Shown here: positions 34,471 to 47,009 of the stretch, piece after piece
Layout: each line of letters begins with the position of its first letter
Numbering within the stretch: position 1 is the stretch's first letter
Source of the DNA: Strix aluco
Lineage: Eukaryota; Chordata; Aves; Strigiformes; Strigidae
Assembly (NCBI RefSeq): GCF_031877795.1
Contig: NC_133971.1
Span: 65,656,463-65,720,462 of the forward strand
DNA: 64,000 bases
Reading direction: 5' to 3'
The notes under the pieces: model-generated
The model's input: the letters and a program-made list of their open reading frames with translations, nothing else
The model's database searches: none
What the model was told of the DNA's origin: nothing
Position numbers and translations under genes: made by a program

Positions 34471-36124
34471 TAGGGTACATCCTTGCATTATTATTTATTT
34501 CTTTTTTTGTCATATTATGTCACCATAAGTACCCCTGCATTCTTGAAGAAGTGGCATGGGAGATAGGTAAAGAGTTTTATTTTTCAGGAAATAACTTATC
34601 TTTTTCCAAATCTAGAATGTTTGGGGGAAAAAACCTGGAAGATCACTCCAAATCTGTCCCATGACCCAAACGAGTTAGTGCATTTTTTTGTTTAACCCCC
34701 CATTAATATGCCTACATATTAAACCCAGTTTGCTACTGTGAATATCTTACAGATAAAGTATCTTGCAATACCAAGACGTAAACTTTTGCTAGAGGCTACC
34801 AAAATTTTTTTGTCAAAAATTTCCAACCATTCCTGAGTGGTGGAAGTCTGCTGGTGCAACACTACAGGGAAAGCTCTGACAGCTATGTGGAACAGGTTTG
34901 AGCAGCATTGACTGCCAGCAACAAGTCTTTGCTGTTTTTTCCACTTGTTCTCAACATTATTGAAGCTGTCCTAGCACTGGCAATGTGCAGGTTAAAAAAT
35001 ACCTTTAAACAAAATCTTAGTGCTTGAGTGGATTTAAGTTGCTTTTAAACATGATCCCACATTGCATGGGTAAATTATTCTAGCTATTTCCAGCAAGATT
35101 TTGGTTTAAGCCCAGATCTGGCTATCAGTGCTTGAAGTGCCTTAGGGATAGGGCCTCGAAATAGAACTACTATATATAACCAGACAGTGGCAAAACTGTA
35201 AACATCTGGGCGAGTCATGAAGCAGAATGTCGTTCCCAGTCCTCCACACATCAAAACAAGTCACTTGCTTTTGGTGTCCGGCAGACCCTCCTCTATCCAA
35301 TAAATGTACTGAAATAAAGCCCGTAACAACAGCCTGGGTGATACACTGATGTTACTCCCCTGTTTTGAATTCCTTGCTCCCTGCATAGGGCAATGCAGTG
35401 TGTTACAACCAGGATGTCTCAGCTGGTTCTGGTTTTGTCACGCAGGTGGGCCACATATGGTCTAGTGAAACAAATGGTGGTTAACCTGTTTCCAAATGTG
35501 TATTTGGACCAACAGGGCTAAAAATACAGGAACCAAAAGGGAGCAATCACGTGGTGAACACTAAGCACCAAAGAACATACCGACTTTTTAAAATTAAACA
35601 TCCTTATATCCTCCAGAGCACAGTCCTATTTAGGTATCATTGCCATGCACAGCTCAGCTGTGGGTTGTTTGAGGAGAAGACCCTTTACAGCTTCAGTGAG
35701 TTATACAGCATATAAATACTTGGAATGTTTTCCTAAGTATATAAATGGGTGGGACATTTTATATAGTTGTTCCCTGCTGCTATTGTTCACGTTTTAATAT
35801 AACTTTTTAAAAATATTTTTTATTTATTCCCACTGTAATCAGTCTCTTTATCACTGATCTTCAAAGTGGAAAACAATTTATCAACATTTTGCTTGAACTA
35901 TTCTGGGGATGTTAAAAAAGTAACAGTTATATTATTTAGCAAGGGGTAGTCTGTCAAACTCCTGAACCTGGTCTGGTAGCATACTTGCTTTGTTTATGAA
36001 TAGTACCTACACTAGTGTGCTTTGTTTACAGAATGAACTGTTCTGGAATGAATAGCTGAAATCTACTCAGGAACAATAAAAGTGCTATTGCTTTTTAATA
36101 AGAGATGTTGCTGAAGTTGCTGTA

Positions 36125-36178
36125 AATTTCAATGGGAGTCCAATGTCTGGAGCACCTCCAAGATCTGGCTTCTAATTT
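36125..36178. repeat. Possible ancient sauropsid repeat relic
   Basis: ATTTCAATGGGAGTCCAATG ... CACCTCCAAGATCTGGC resembles the old reptile/bird motif ATTTCAATGGGAGTTAGGCA...GATCTGGGC. Short match; it could be chance. Confidence 0.35.
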
Positions 36179-38953
36179 GGAACCTGAATTACGTTTAGTA
36201 TCCATTTAAAGCCTAGATTGTTTTTAAGCTTGTCCACCCAGTTTTATTGTGCAGTGCCTGCTTTTTCTTTGCAATTACTCAGAATCCACCAAACTACTAA
36301 AATTGCAGTACATGGGTATGCTAATTAGCAGCAGCTGAATGCTTCTATTTACAGGGAAAATCAGGTGTGCATTCCTGCAATTTTTCACAAAAACTTACTT
36401 GTATGAATTAGTGTGGTTGTTTTATTACTTTCACCTCAAATATTTTCTTTAAACAGTTCCATTACATGGTCTCGGTAAGACCTGGGCACAAGTGGTGAAT
36501 TCTGAATGGCCCAAGATTTCTCTGAATGATTACAAGGGAAGATGTTTCTATGCACTGCAATCGCCTCCTGCTGTCCTACAAAAAAAGGAGGTTCCAGCAA
36601 TACATGAAATACAACACAGAGCAATAAACCTTAGATAAAACTACTTTCAGTGCTATTCAAAGTGCTGGTTATCATCATAAAGACTCACTGGACAGAGGCC
36701 TGATACAAATGCCACTGCAGTGGGAAAGAAGCTGTGGCCATCTCACCCTTCTTACTCTAGTGTCAACCTAGTGCATTGCTCCTGCTGCTGTCTGCCAGGT
36801 AAAACTCTGAAGGCACAGCAGCAAGCTCCTTTCACTGAGGGCTAACACCTCTGAAGCCCACTTCTGACACTGCTCAGAAAGCCATATGTGATAATCTTTT
36901 AATTTGCAACTTAACAATGAATTCATACAAATGAACTTTTTTTTTGTTTTGCAACACAACTTCCAAGGCATTAAATTCCCTTATTATAGAAATATAAGTA
37001 TATTTACTTTTGTCTTTGGATATAGCAGGAATAGCAGGATTGTATTTAATTCAGGTTAGATATCCCAATGATCTGATATGTTAAACAGCAATGTTGCTGC
37101 AGAGAGCTCAACTGTTACATCTGAGGAAAGCTGTCCATGTTTCGCATGGTTTAATGAGGAAAGGAAATAAGATTAAATATAGAATAGAAAAGGGAAAGAA
37201 AATAGTTGGTTAAATGCTGCTTTCTCAATTTTGTGCTATAGGGGAGAAAAAGCCAGAGAAGACATAGAGTTTCAGAGAATATTTGGATTTACAGTGTGAT
37301 TAACTGGAAGAACTGATTGCCGCCATATATTGCTAAAGGTATAAAACTGGAAAAAATGTACTCTGGCTGCTTATGGCAACTATGATTTTCATCATGTAAA
37401 TTAAGTAATTGGATAGTCCCATTTTCAAGGCCAATTCTCGCAAATACATAAATGTGAAAATTTGAGATTTCTCTAAAGCTGTTTTCCTGTTACCCTATTT
37501 ACTGTCTTTTTCAGTTTTGTGCTAGAGTTTCTCTTTTTACGTGTCTGTGTAAGTAACGTTTTTCTTACCTTAGTTCAAGTTGTGCATGCTGTGTATGTCT
37601 GTGTGTTTGTCATAAAAAGGTAAGGTCCCAGCTTTGTAAGTCCCTGTGCGTTTCATCAAAAGAGGTAACCCAAGAGATAAGAGAAACCCTGCCCAGGAGA
37701 TGGAGAACTACAGAATGTTATGTTCCTTTATTAGACTGTGGAGAAATTGCACAGTAGAGGCTTTGTGAATGTCTCCACTGCAAGAAAAACTTTGGTCATT
37801 TAACTTTTCATGAGACACCAGGGAATCCATCACAGGATAGAAACTCTAAAAACCTAGAATTTATGGGTTCCAGCATTCATGGAATGTCATACAATTCTCT
37901 TACTGTTGGTGCATCTTATTCATATTTCAACCTATATGCATACCTTTGTCCTTTTCTTTTGTAGTTTTTGCACAGATTGAGATTTCACTTCCCTTTGAAA
38001 ATCTGAGACTAGCATTCAGAATGGATGTTACCATTCATTTACACTTCAGGAAAATATTCTCCTACTAAGTACTATGGGCAACATCCTCATGATTTGTAGC
38101 CCATTGTCAACATTATTTGCTACATCAGTGGGCTTGTTCCATTCAGGAATAAAAAGGCAGGTGTTTGGGCCCAGCTGTGTGCAGACCATGCACCCATGGT
38201 CTGACAGTGCAGCTGGGTGTGCAAAACTTCACCCTGCCCAATAATGAATCAGTGAGGCTTCATTGTGTCGCGATTTAAAAACTATGTAACGTCACACACG
38301 CACTTTCTGTGGCATGGATGGCATTTGAGTTCAATTTTTGAGTCAGCTTCATATATAACATGCCTCTGGCTTGACCTGGGAGTTTTCTGAAATTCTCCGA
38401 ACTCTGCTAGCAGTTAGTGTCATTCCTGTCCTAGGAAAAGCTCGGCATATTTTTCCTAGCACATCTCCTAGTTCTGTTGTGAGCCCCACCTCTTTTGATG
38501 ACTACTATGGACACAAAATAAACACCAGTAATTAATGATAATACTGTCTGAAATCCTAGTTGCAAGTTCAAAGACCATATGCTTCAGGGCATATAGTCAC
38601 TGTTCAGATGTTGAGGGCGGTTATTTTTTTCTCATGAATATGAATATTCTGCTTAAAACAAATATCATCAATTTTTTTGTGGCCTAGGACTGAAAGCAAT
38701 TCCAAATTAATCTAGCAGGTTGGCAAGAGATCAAAAATACCAACAATATATGAGTTGATGCAACATACTGCCAGTTACATAAACAAGGAAGGCATTGTAA
38801 TGGAGTGGCTGATGGCACAGCCAAATACTGCTGCAAGCAGACTTTTAGGACTACCTGTCCATCAGCTAAGTAAGATTCCATTCACTTGCTTAAAATTAAA
38901 TAATGAAATATTTACTATTTCACAATATAGTACACACTGTACAGTGTAGGGTT

Positions 38954-38972
38954 AAAAAAAAAAAAAAAAAAA
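38954..38972 (+). repeat. A19 homopolymer
   Basis: Nineteen consecutive A. No retrotransposed gene copy is recognised directly upstream, so it is not called a pseudogene tail. Confidence 0.9.
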
Positions 38973-41407
38973 GGCAATGGAAAAGATACACTGAAATTTA
39001 TAAGGTGTAACTGAATATAAAAGCTTCTGGTATCAAGAAAAAAGACCCAGACACAGAAAGCACTGTGTTAGGAAGCTGAGCATGCAAGCTAAAAAACTGG
39101 TCTCACTGAAGACAGTGGCATGTCTTCCACTAAGTCATTCAAGTTCTGAGGTCAGCATGAGATCTGGGTACTTCCCTGTGTTTAGGAACCAAGAGAACAT
39201 TTCATGGAGAGGACAGAATTCACCTTAGAAGCACAAAATACCCCTGATACTGGACGCAGAATCCTGTTGTATTTTTTTTAAGTCCGAATTATTCTGAAAG
39301 TATTAAGAATGGTGGTTTCCTTTTTGTGTTCCTTTATTTGGGGTGGGGGTGTGCAAAATAGGTTTGAACAGCTTAAAGTAAGAAAAACAATGGGGATTTT
39401 TATTGTTACCAGATTAAGAGTTCCTCATTGAACTCTAAATTGAACTGGTTCTGCTGCAGGGACAGGCAGGAGCAATGTCAGCTTTCAAAGTGCTGGCTGG
39501 ATGCTAAGGAGGATGATTGTAAACAGTTCAGAGACCTAAAAAGTCACTTACCCACAGCTCCTGTTGACTTCAGAGGACTTTTCCCCAGATGAATAAAAGC
39601 TTCCTAGGAAAATACTTGAACCAGCCAGGACACAAATGAGATAAGTCTGTAAAGCTCTCCATGCCATTAGCAAGGCACCTAGGAATATTAACAGCAATGG
39701 TGAGAAAAATTAGATGTCACAGAAGATTCCAGGGGGTTTCCCCCCATTCACGGAACATTCTACCCAGTTTCATAGTAGCATGTTGCAAAGCCTGTAAAAT
39801 GCAAAGGCTGCTTTTTACAGTGCCTCATGGAATGCCCCTGATCTCTGGTAAAACCAATAGAACTATATTTTCATAAACAGGAAAACAAGTTAATTCCTAG
39901 AGCTTCTGAAATAATAATTGATTTTAAAAATGTAGAATTATTTATTATTTGTATCACAATAGCAAGTACAGAAGCCAAACAAATTGCAAGTTGCTTAATA
40001 CCGGGCAATGTGCAAACCCGGCACAGAAATACACAACCTAAACAGACCAGACAGCCAGAGGGTGAGAGAGGAAACAGAGATGCAGGTTAAATAATTCCGA
40101 TTTTACAATGCCACATACATGTACAGAATGAAAACTAAGGGAAGTTATAGAAAATATATTAGAAACCTAATTAGCAACACTGGTTCCTGCAAGTGTAAAA
40201 AACACTATTGTTTGTGGGGTTGCATTTCTGTCAGAAAAAAAGGATGATGAATGAAGGTATCAGAGATTTCACTGCAGGCTCAAGATGAAGCAACTGTATC
40301 ACTGCAGCTATTTAGCAAAGTTCCTTTCTGATAGAAACAGTACTGTTATCTGAGAAAATCCCTTTGGATTTTCACTTGGTGAGCTTTTGTTCAAGGATCT
40401 TCTTTTTATTGTGCAAAAAATCTCTGAGCTACTCTGCCAAGTTCAGGTCTTTACGTGTTGAATGAGAAGAGACTGAGTCAAGAGGACACACATTCTTTTC
40501 CATTCTCACTGCACTTTCTTGGTGAGTGGTAAATCTGCCTCACGATACTTGGTGAAAGACCACCTCAGCTTGTGTTTCAGATCTCTGGATCTAATTCAGA
40601 AAAAGACATATGCTACCTATAAAACCATAAGGAAGCAGGCATGGTGCATCAGCTTCCACATGGGCAGTTATCAGGCCATGCTTGTATCCAAAACACATGC
40701 AGATTCAGAGGGTTTGCTGGGACTTCCAAGTGAAACTTCTGGAAATAGATTTTCCTGGAAAATTTTTTCTGTAAGAAGTTTTTCCCTTACCCAGACTCAT
40801 TCACAGGGAAGAACCATTTACAGAAAACACTGGAAGGTGATTATCCCCAGTAGCGTCCTCTTTTAGCAGCAGAGAAGACAGGTAAGAAGCTAGCCTTTCT
40901 TCTCCACCCCCAACACCCCCACTCATTTGGCTAAGTTCATCTTAATGTTAGTGGTTATGACTGGACTCACCTTCAGTGTTGGTCATGAACAGAACCTTGC
41001 AACCAACCGAACAAGCAGATCATAACACGTTGCCTCTTGCTATCTGAGCCACATTAACAGACCATGTTCCCGGTTCCTTGCCTGTGGCAACTGCAAAACA
41101 AAACACATTTGACTAGGCTGCCATCATGAAGGTACACAGCTGCCACAGGTAAGGAATGCAGGTATGGTCAGCCAATGCAGCTCAGTGAATAGCTACTTTA
41201 ATCACTTGTAATTGCTGGTCCACACCTTCACTGACTTGTTTATAGCTACTAGAAATAGAGCAATTCTGTGGTGTTTACAAGTGTTATACCCACACACTGC
41301 TATTTAGTCACAGCTAGCATATTGATTTTATCGTTCATTTAAAAAAGGGAACAACACATTGTTAAATTTGGAATTATAAAGTAATTTTTCCATTTTAAAA
41401 AGCAATC

Positions 41408-41434
41408 TTTTTTTTTTTTTTTTTTTTTTTTTTT
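41408..41434 (+). repeat. T27 homopolymer
   Basis: Twenty-seven consecutive T followed by CCCACAGACACC. The T-run plus CACAG resembles a 3' splice site, and it could equally be the reversed tail of a retrocopy, but no gene-like sequence follows. Confidence 0.9.
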
Positions 41435-42794
41435 CCCACAGACACCATCAAAGCCAGAAATGATGGATTTCTATTTGTTGTGTTTGGTATGCTAACTAGC
41501 AAGCACTCTGGCCCACAGGGTCTGAAGAATGTCACTTATCATCAAAGGTTCATATAAATATTGAGTTATTTCTGCCTGACCATTTTTTCGTGCTTTGCCA
41601 TGAGGGCCTGAGGACAGCAAGAGAGGAAAAAGTTTTTGAAAGATAAAGTTCTTGCTTAGCTTTGGATATGGAAGAAGTAATTAGTAAAAGTAGTCGGTAA
41701 TATGGGCAAGACTGTCACTGGGGAAAGGAATCAGGAGAATGGTCAGTATTTAGTCAGGACACAAGAGAGATACTTGGAAAGTGGTAAAGGCAGTGTGACT
41801 GTGCTTTTCAGGAACTGTAATAAAGCAGAGCACAAACTTTTGGTCAGAGCACATTTGATGAACTCAGTTCAATCTATTGAAGGTTTAATTGCATTTATTT
41901 GCAAGCAGGGCTGGCTCTATACACAGTTTGTTCCCACACACAACATGATTAGTACTTTGTTAGCAACTGTGGCAGCTGAATACATACCGTTGCTGCCAGA
42001 AGCAGCCTGGCACATGACTATCTCCTGACAAATATTTGGCACATGCTTTCACAATGTAGATGAATCTCCTGACTTTGCTGCCGGACCTGCTTTGGAGAGG
42101 TTGGCTTCTTACAGGTTTATGCTACTGGGCTACAGAATGTGCCTTTGGGCACTCTAGTGTCTGTTGAGACACGTGGCAGGGGAGACGCCCAAAACTCTGA
42201 AGATGTATTAGAACCGTCTAACAGAGATGACTGTGGAGGTATGCACTTGACACATCTTTGTCCCTTGACAGGAATTGTTGTGGGAACAGTTCAAACTGTG
42301 TGTTACCACAGGGTCTGATGACAATGCCACAACTCTTTAGAATACAGTGGTACTCATAATGTGGACAGTCCTTGATGGGAATCATTAATGTGTTAGCAAC
42401 TTTGGCCTAAGATTACTGCGATGTTCCAGTGATTCACCTGCTCCTGCATGAAATTTGGCCAATAAAAGACTTACATCACATGTCTTAAGTGAACAGTATT
42501 GAAGCAACATGTTGCATTGTGTTCCCCTTCTTTGTTTGTATACTTACCAAACCAGGATAATGTTTCTGCAGAAGCTTTCTGTGTAAATATGCCTACTTGC
42601 AACATTTCCATTTAAGTACACTTTTTTTGCATGAGCTCAACAGAATTTCTGTTAGTGTGTCTTCTTCGATATTGCTTTGCTCCTTCTCTCAAGAATTTTT
42701 CAGGAGTGGACTCCTGAGAAACAGAGTTTGAGAAAGAAAATGAACTTGTCGTTAGACTGACTGGATCTGCACCCAAACTCTGGATTAAGTTTGT

Positions 42795-42935
42795 GGGTTT
42801 ACCACATACTATATGTATGACCTGAGGCAATCGATACTGCTGCTTTATGCTGCAACTTCTCATGTTGAAAGTGAAGATCATAATACTTTCTCTACATCAC
42901 AGGGTTCTTGTGAAGTAAAGTCCATTAACAGTAAT
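42795..42935 (+). mobile_element. MIR/CORE-SINE-like relic
   Basis: The series TATGTATGACCTGAGGCAAT, then AACTTCTCATGTTGAAAGTG, then ACATCACAGGGTTCTTGTGA follows the MIR order (TGTGTGACCTTGGGCAAG ... CCTCATCTGTAAAATG ... CCTCATAGGGTTGTTGTGA). This is plus orientation, opposite to the copy at 26.5 kb. Highly diverged. Confidence 0.5.
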
Positions 42936-44440
42936 GAGAAGCTTAAGCAGAATGGAAGCAACCATTGCAGATGTTCTTTGCAGGCATCACATAAGGGTGT
43001 TCATCATCTAAACACATGCAGCTGAAACACCACTGGCAGGGGACTGGGCTGGGACCGGTTTTCAGTGCCCCTGTCTGTGCAAGGGGAGATCAGTGGCTGG
43101 GCATGTCTGATGCAGACACTCCTCACGCCATGTCCTTCTGAAGGCAGATTAGAGATAACCACATCTGGTACCTCAGTGGGCACAAATAAAGACCTCTCAG
43201 AAAAACATCCAAAACCTTAAAAGAAGAGTCTGGAAAAATAATAAAACCCAACCATGTTGTCAGTTGATGCAGGTCTTATTAACGACAAGTAATCTATATT
43301 GTCAGTAACCGTATATGTAAGGGATTCATACAGACTAAAATCAGACATCAAAAGCTCTTGAATTCTTTTTTTATATGCTTGATATCCTTTCAGCCTGTTT
43401 TATAACAGTTTGCAGATTTAGGTATAGAACAGGAAATTTTCCACTCTATAATTGGTCTCTTCAGTCTCTTTCCCTGTGATACCGTCTAAACTCAGCTTAC
43501 TGGCAACTCATTAGCACTGCCACATTTTCCATTTTAACCCATGCCGCTGAACCACGGATGATGTGCAAAACCAGGGCAAGTAGCACACAGGTGAGCTGGA
43601 GGAGGATGGCGGCCTGTCTCTATGTGGAGAACTGCAGCTCAACAGCACTGAGGTGTCACAGGGTAGTGCTGCCAGCTGTACTTTGCCACCCATAGAGGAA
43701 CTCCTGATCTTCCATGTTCTCGTGTTTCATATTTGAGTGAATCATGTGTGCCACCTTTAGCTTTTTTTCCTCCATTTTTCTTTTTTAAAGACAATACATG
43801 GTCCTGTGGAATGGAGAGAGCTCTCTTCAAGAGTCGCAGTGATGTCATACCTATTTTGAATCAGTAAGTCAAGTTTCAGGTGTGGAACACCCATGACGAG
43901 CCAACACCTCTCTGCAAGGTCAGGTTCCTATTGCTGTCATGGATTTAGGTGACTGTCAGGGTGGGACGTTGGATGGGGAAGTTTACCAACGCACTGAGGG
44001 GGTTTGCTGCTGTCAAGAGTGGAGGGTCAGAGCCTGAGCCCCTTCTCTTCCCCTGGAGGTCCAACCCCAACCACACCAGCTTTAGTGATCTGCTTTTCGC
44101 ACCTCCTGAAGGCCTCTGCAATGCCAGCACAAAATTCTGGACAGCCGGCCAACGAACGGTCAGCCGTTAGCGCTCACCGCCGCGGGGGCGCAGGCAGGTA
44201 AAGCCTCTGAGGAGGTGAGGTGACCCCGCCGGCCTCGGAGGGCTCTGGAGCGCTGGCTTGGCCCGGCTCCGGACAGGGAGAGCCCGTCCCGCGGACCAGC
44301 CTGGGCCCGATCTCCCGCTGGGGTGCGCAGTGAGGCCGGCGGCCGCTCCAAGACACGGCCCGCCCCGCTCCCCCGCGGCAGCCCCAGGGCCCGCCCCGCT
44401 CCCTACGGGCACCGCCACGCCCGGGCGGTCGGAGTGGAGC

Positions 44441-44465
44441 GGGGCGGGGCGGGGCGGGGCGGGGC
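44441..44465 (+). promoter_or_regulatory. (GGGGC)5 GC-box cluster
   Basis: Five perfect GGGGC units create overlapping GGGGCGGGG Sp/KLF sites. The G-runs could also fold as a G-quadruplex. It lies about 25-60 bases before a GGCGG-TTTGAA element (44492-44502), and transcription probably starts just downstream. Confidence 0.7.
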
Positions 44466-44504
44466 GGGCAGGGGGCGCGGCGGCCCCTGACGGCGGTTTG
44501 AACG

Positions 44505-44942
44505 CGCGGCGGCGGCGGAGGAGGAGCAGGAGGGACATCGACAGGGCTGACGGGCAGCGGCAGCCGTTCTTGCCGCCGCCCGGCCTCCTTTGTCCCCTCC
44601 CCTCGCCGGCGCGCCCAGCCCAGCCGGCAGCGCGGAGCGGAGCGGGCCGCCCTGGGGATTCCCTCCCCGCGCCGCCGAGGTCGCCACCTTCACCGCCCGA
44701 CCCCGCCTCGGACCCTGCCGGCTGGGCTCCCGGGAGCCGGCCGGCAGCGCGGGAGGGAGCCTGCGCCGCGCCCGCCCGCTGCATGTGACCGCCGGGCGGC
44801 AGCGGCCTCCACCGCGGATCTCGTCTGCGTCCTCCTCCGCCCGCAGCGCGGCGGGGAGGGGGCGCGGGGCGCCCGGCAGCGGGGCACGGAGGTGCCGGGG
44901 CGCGGCGGGCAGACAAAGGAGCGGGCGCCGCCGTGGGCAGCG
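44505..44942 (+). other. Probable non-coding first exon (5' UTR) of an unidentified gene
   Basis: Downstream of the GC-box cluster, GC-rich sequence runs to the donor CG|GTGAGT (GT at 44943-44944), the best match to the consensus in the island. The start is approximate; no transcript data exist here. The only ATG in this stretch is at 44783-44785 and is followed immediately by TGA (44786-44788), so this exon cannot begin a protein. The gene would run rightward, and the next good exon candidate is at 59715-59787. Alternative first exons ending at 44197, 44214 or 45016 are possible. The product is unknown. Confidence 0.5.
44783..44788 (+). promoter_or_regulatory. Start-stop uORF (ATGTGA)
   Basis: ATG directly followed by TGA in the predicted 5' UTR exon. 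Minimal uORFs of this type are known to stall initiating ribosomes and reduce downstream translation. The effect here depends on the exon being real. Confidence 0.4.
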
Positions 44943-46990
44943 GTGAGTGTCGGGGGCAAGGGGTGCGGGGCTGCCCGCACTCGCCGCCCTTCTTCCCCGG
45001 CGCGCCCGCGGGGCAGGTACCTGCCGGCGGGGCTGGGGCTGCGGGCTCAGGCGGGGTTCAGGGGCTGGGGCCGCGGCCGGCGGAGGCGGCGGGGCGGGGG
45101 CTGCCCCTCCGCCGCCGCCGCCTGAGACCGCCGGTGTTTTCCGCACCGCCGACCCGGCGGCCGGAGAGTGGCGAGCGGGGTGCCCGGGGGCGGCGGGGAC
45201 CGGGGCTGGGCCGGAGGGGGTGATGCGGTGGGAGCCCCCGGCCCCGCCGCGGGAGCGGGCAGCGGATCCGGTCGGTGCCGCAGGGGCGGCGAGCGATGCT
45301 CAGCGGTAATCCTGCCTGACACCCGGACAAAAGGGAGCAAGCGACAGATTTTCTAGTGGGCGACAGAAAAAAGATGAAGAGGGTTTATTTTATTTTTTTT
45401 GCCCCTCTCCTTGGCAGAGCGTGTGGCGGGAGGGCAGGTGCTGCTGTGAGCAGGTGGGTGGGCGGCGGGACCTGGGCTCGGTCTGTGTCGGGCACTGGGC
45501 GTGGTGGCGTGCCGAGGATGCATCCCTGAAATATAAAAGCAATGTTGAAAGGTGTAGTAGAACACTGAATTTTTTGTAGGGTGAAAGGGACTATTGCAGA
45601 CGAAATTGTAGGAAGTGATCAAGCAAATGAACTAAGTAGCGGTTCAGATAAGCAATGAGATGATTTACTGTATAAATTTTGGTATGTATATAAATTTAAT
45701 TGTGTGTCAATAGTTGCATCGGTGCTCTTTTAAATTTAATTTCTTCCATTCGCTTGGGTGAGAAACTAGAATCTGTATACAGCTGTCCGGATGTAGAAAA
45801 CTGTTTTGCTAATGGGTGATACTTACTACATGCTTTCTGCTTTGAGGAAAGGCTGGTATCCTTTCCACAGCAGATAATCAGTTATTCCATGTTCAGGGAA
45901 CTTCTTGGTGAAGTTTCTGCATATCTAGACCAAAGTTGTGTAGATCAGAAATTACAGTGTACAGTCTATAAAACATTATAATGCATTTGTACACCAGAAG
46001 AATGATGACCTCTGAAATTGTTGTTAGGTGTAGTTTCTCCAGAAATGTTACAGCTGTGTCATACATCATTTTTTATTTAAAGGCTGTTTTGCTGAAAAAT
46101 AATTGACAACTTATGCTGTCATATAACCAGACAATATAAATTATTTTGAAGCTTGCTAGTAATTCTGACCTTACGAGGGTGTCAGAAGTTCAGTTGTGGC
46201 TTGCACTGTGGTGGTCTGTGGGAGGCCTTGTGGACATGGTGGCTGGTCACGGTAGCGAGAAGACAAGTGTTTTGAACATCCCATTATAGTTTCTGATGTC
46301 AAAAAAATGAGTTGTTTTAGAAACAGGAAGAGGATAAGAGAAATTGAGTGTGTGTTCCAAGTGGCTAAATATTTTACTGTGACTTTTTTTACCTAGACAT
46401 CGGAGCTTTCATTGCAGTGATAAAACATTAAAGCAGTGTCAAGAAATCAGATCATGTCCTATGGAGGCATTACAGTAAACAAGAAGTGTTAAATATCTTA
46501 TTTCATATTCTTTCCCAACAAGAAGTGTAACTGACACTCTCTTACATTTCTAGAAGGAGTAATGGTTTGTGGTGGTGAAATAACGTTAATCAGTGGTTGC
46601 TGCTGTAATTTATTGTCCACTGGGGAGGAGTCTGTGTAACACCTGGTAACTTGAGCAAAACTTGCACAAACTCTTAAGATATTTGTGCCAGACCTTTTGA
46701 CCCTCAAAGGTGGGGTGTGGAGGGGTTTCTTTTTTTGCCTCTTCCATTAGGATTTCTTGCTAGAATTACAATACACTTATTAGAAAAATACATTTTCTTT
46801 ATTGACCTATGAATTACAAGGAAAACATATTTCATTCTATGGTATATGACTGAGGTGGCAGTTTCTTGAAGTTAAATAATTTTTTTCAAACCGTTAAGAA
46901 CAGTGTTAAGATGTTTGCTTTGCTTAATGTGATTTATAGACCAACCTTTAGGCATGAAGCATAATGTAGAATTAAGTTACTCAATAACGT

Positions 46991-47009
46991 AAAAAAAAAA
47001 AAAAAAAAA
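46991..47009 (+). repeat. A19 homopolymer
   Basis: Nineteen consecutive A after TCAATAACGT. No gene copy is recognised upstream. Confidence 0.9.

Larger units (their letters stand above)
32428..44149. other. 11.7-kb AT-rich stretch, ancient relics only
   Basis: No gene is seen. It contains T17 (33031-33047), A19 (38954-38972), T27 (41408-41434) and a short GT run (34166-34180), plus old repeat relics near 33.3, 34.4, 36.1 and 42.8 kb. A noncoding exon-like segment (40795-40881) is discussed under findings. The final 500 bases rise in GC toward the CpG island. Confidence 0.45.
44150..45330. promoter_or_regulatory. CpG island promoter
   Basis: GC content and CpG density jump at about 44,150 and fall back by about 45,330. 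It is the only such block in the window apart from a small patch in the nested LTR. It has no TATA box. It contains overlapping GC boxes (44441-44465) and several splice donors on the plus strand: CAG|GTAAAG at 44197/44198, GAG|GTGAGG at 44214/44215, CG|GTGAGT at 44942/44943 and CAG|GTACCT at 45016/45017. There is one donor on the minus strand (GCG|GTGAGC, last exon base 44178). This fits a housekeeping-type, possibly bidirectional promoter. The long frames here on both strands (for example 44167-44916 minus) are Ala/Pro/Arg-rich products of GC-rich DNA and are probably not coding. Confidence 0.85.

Noticed and set aside
41408..41500. T27 run as a reversed poly(A) tail of a processed pseudogene
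   Set aside because: No gene-like sequence in reverse orientation follows it and no flanking duplication was seen.
44167..44916. 249-codon minus-strand frame and other long frames in the CpG island
   Set aside because: Composition is Ala/Pro/Arg/Gly as expected from GC-rich DNA. Overlapping frames are open on both strands, no domain is recognisable, and splice donors interrupt them.
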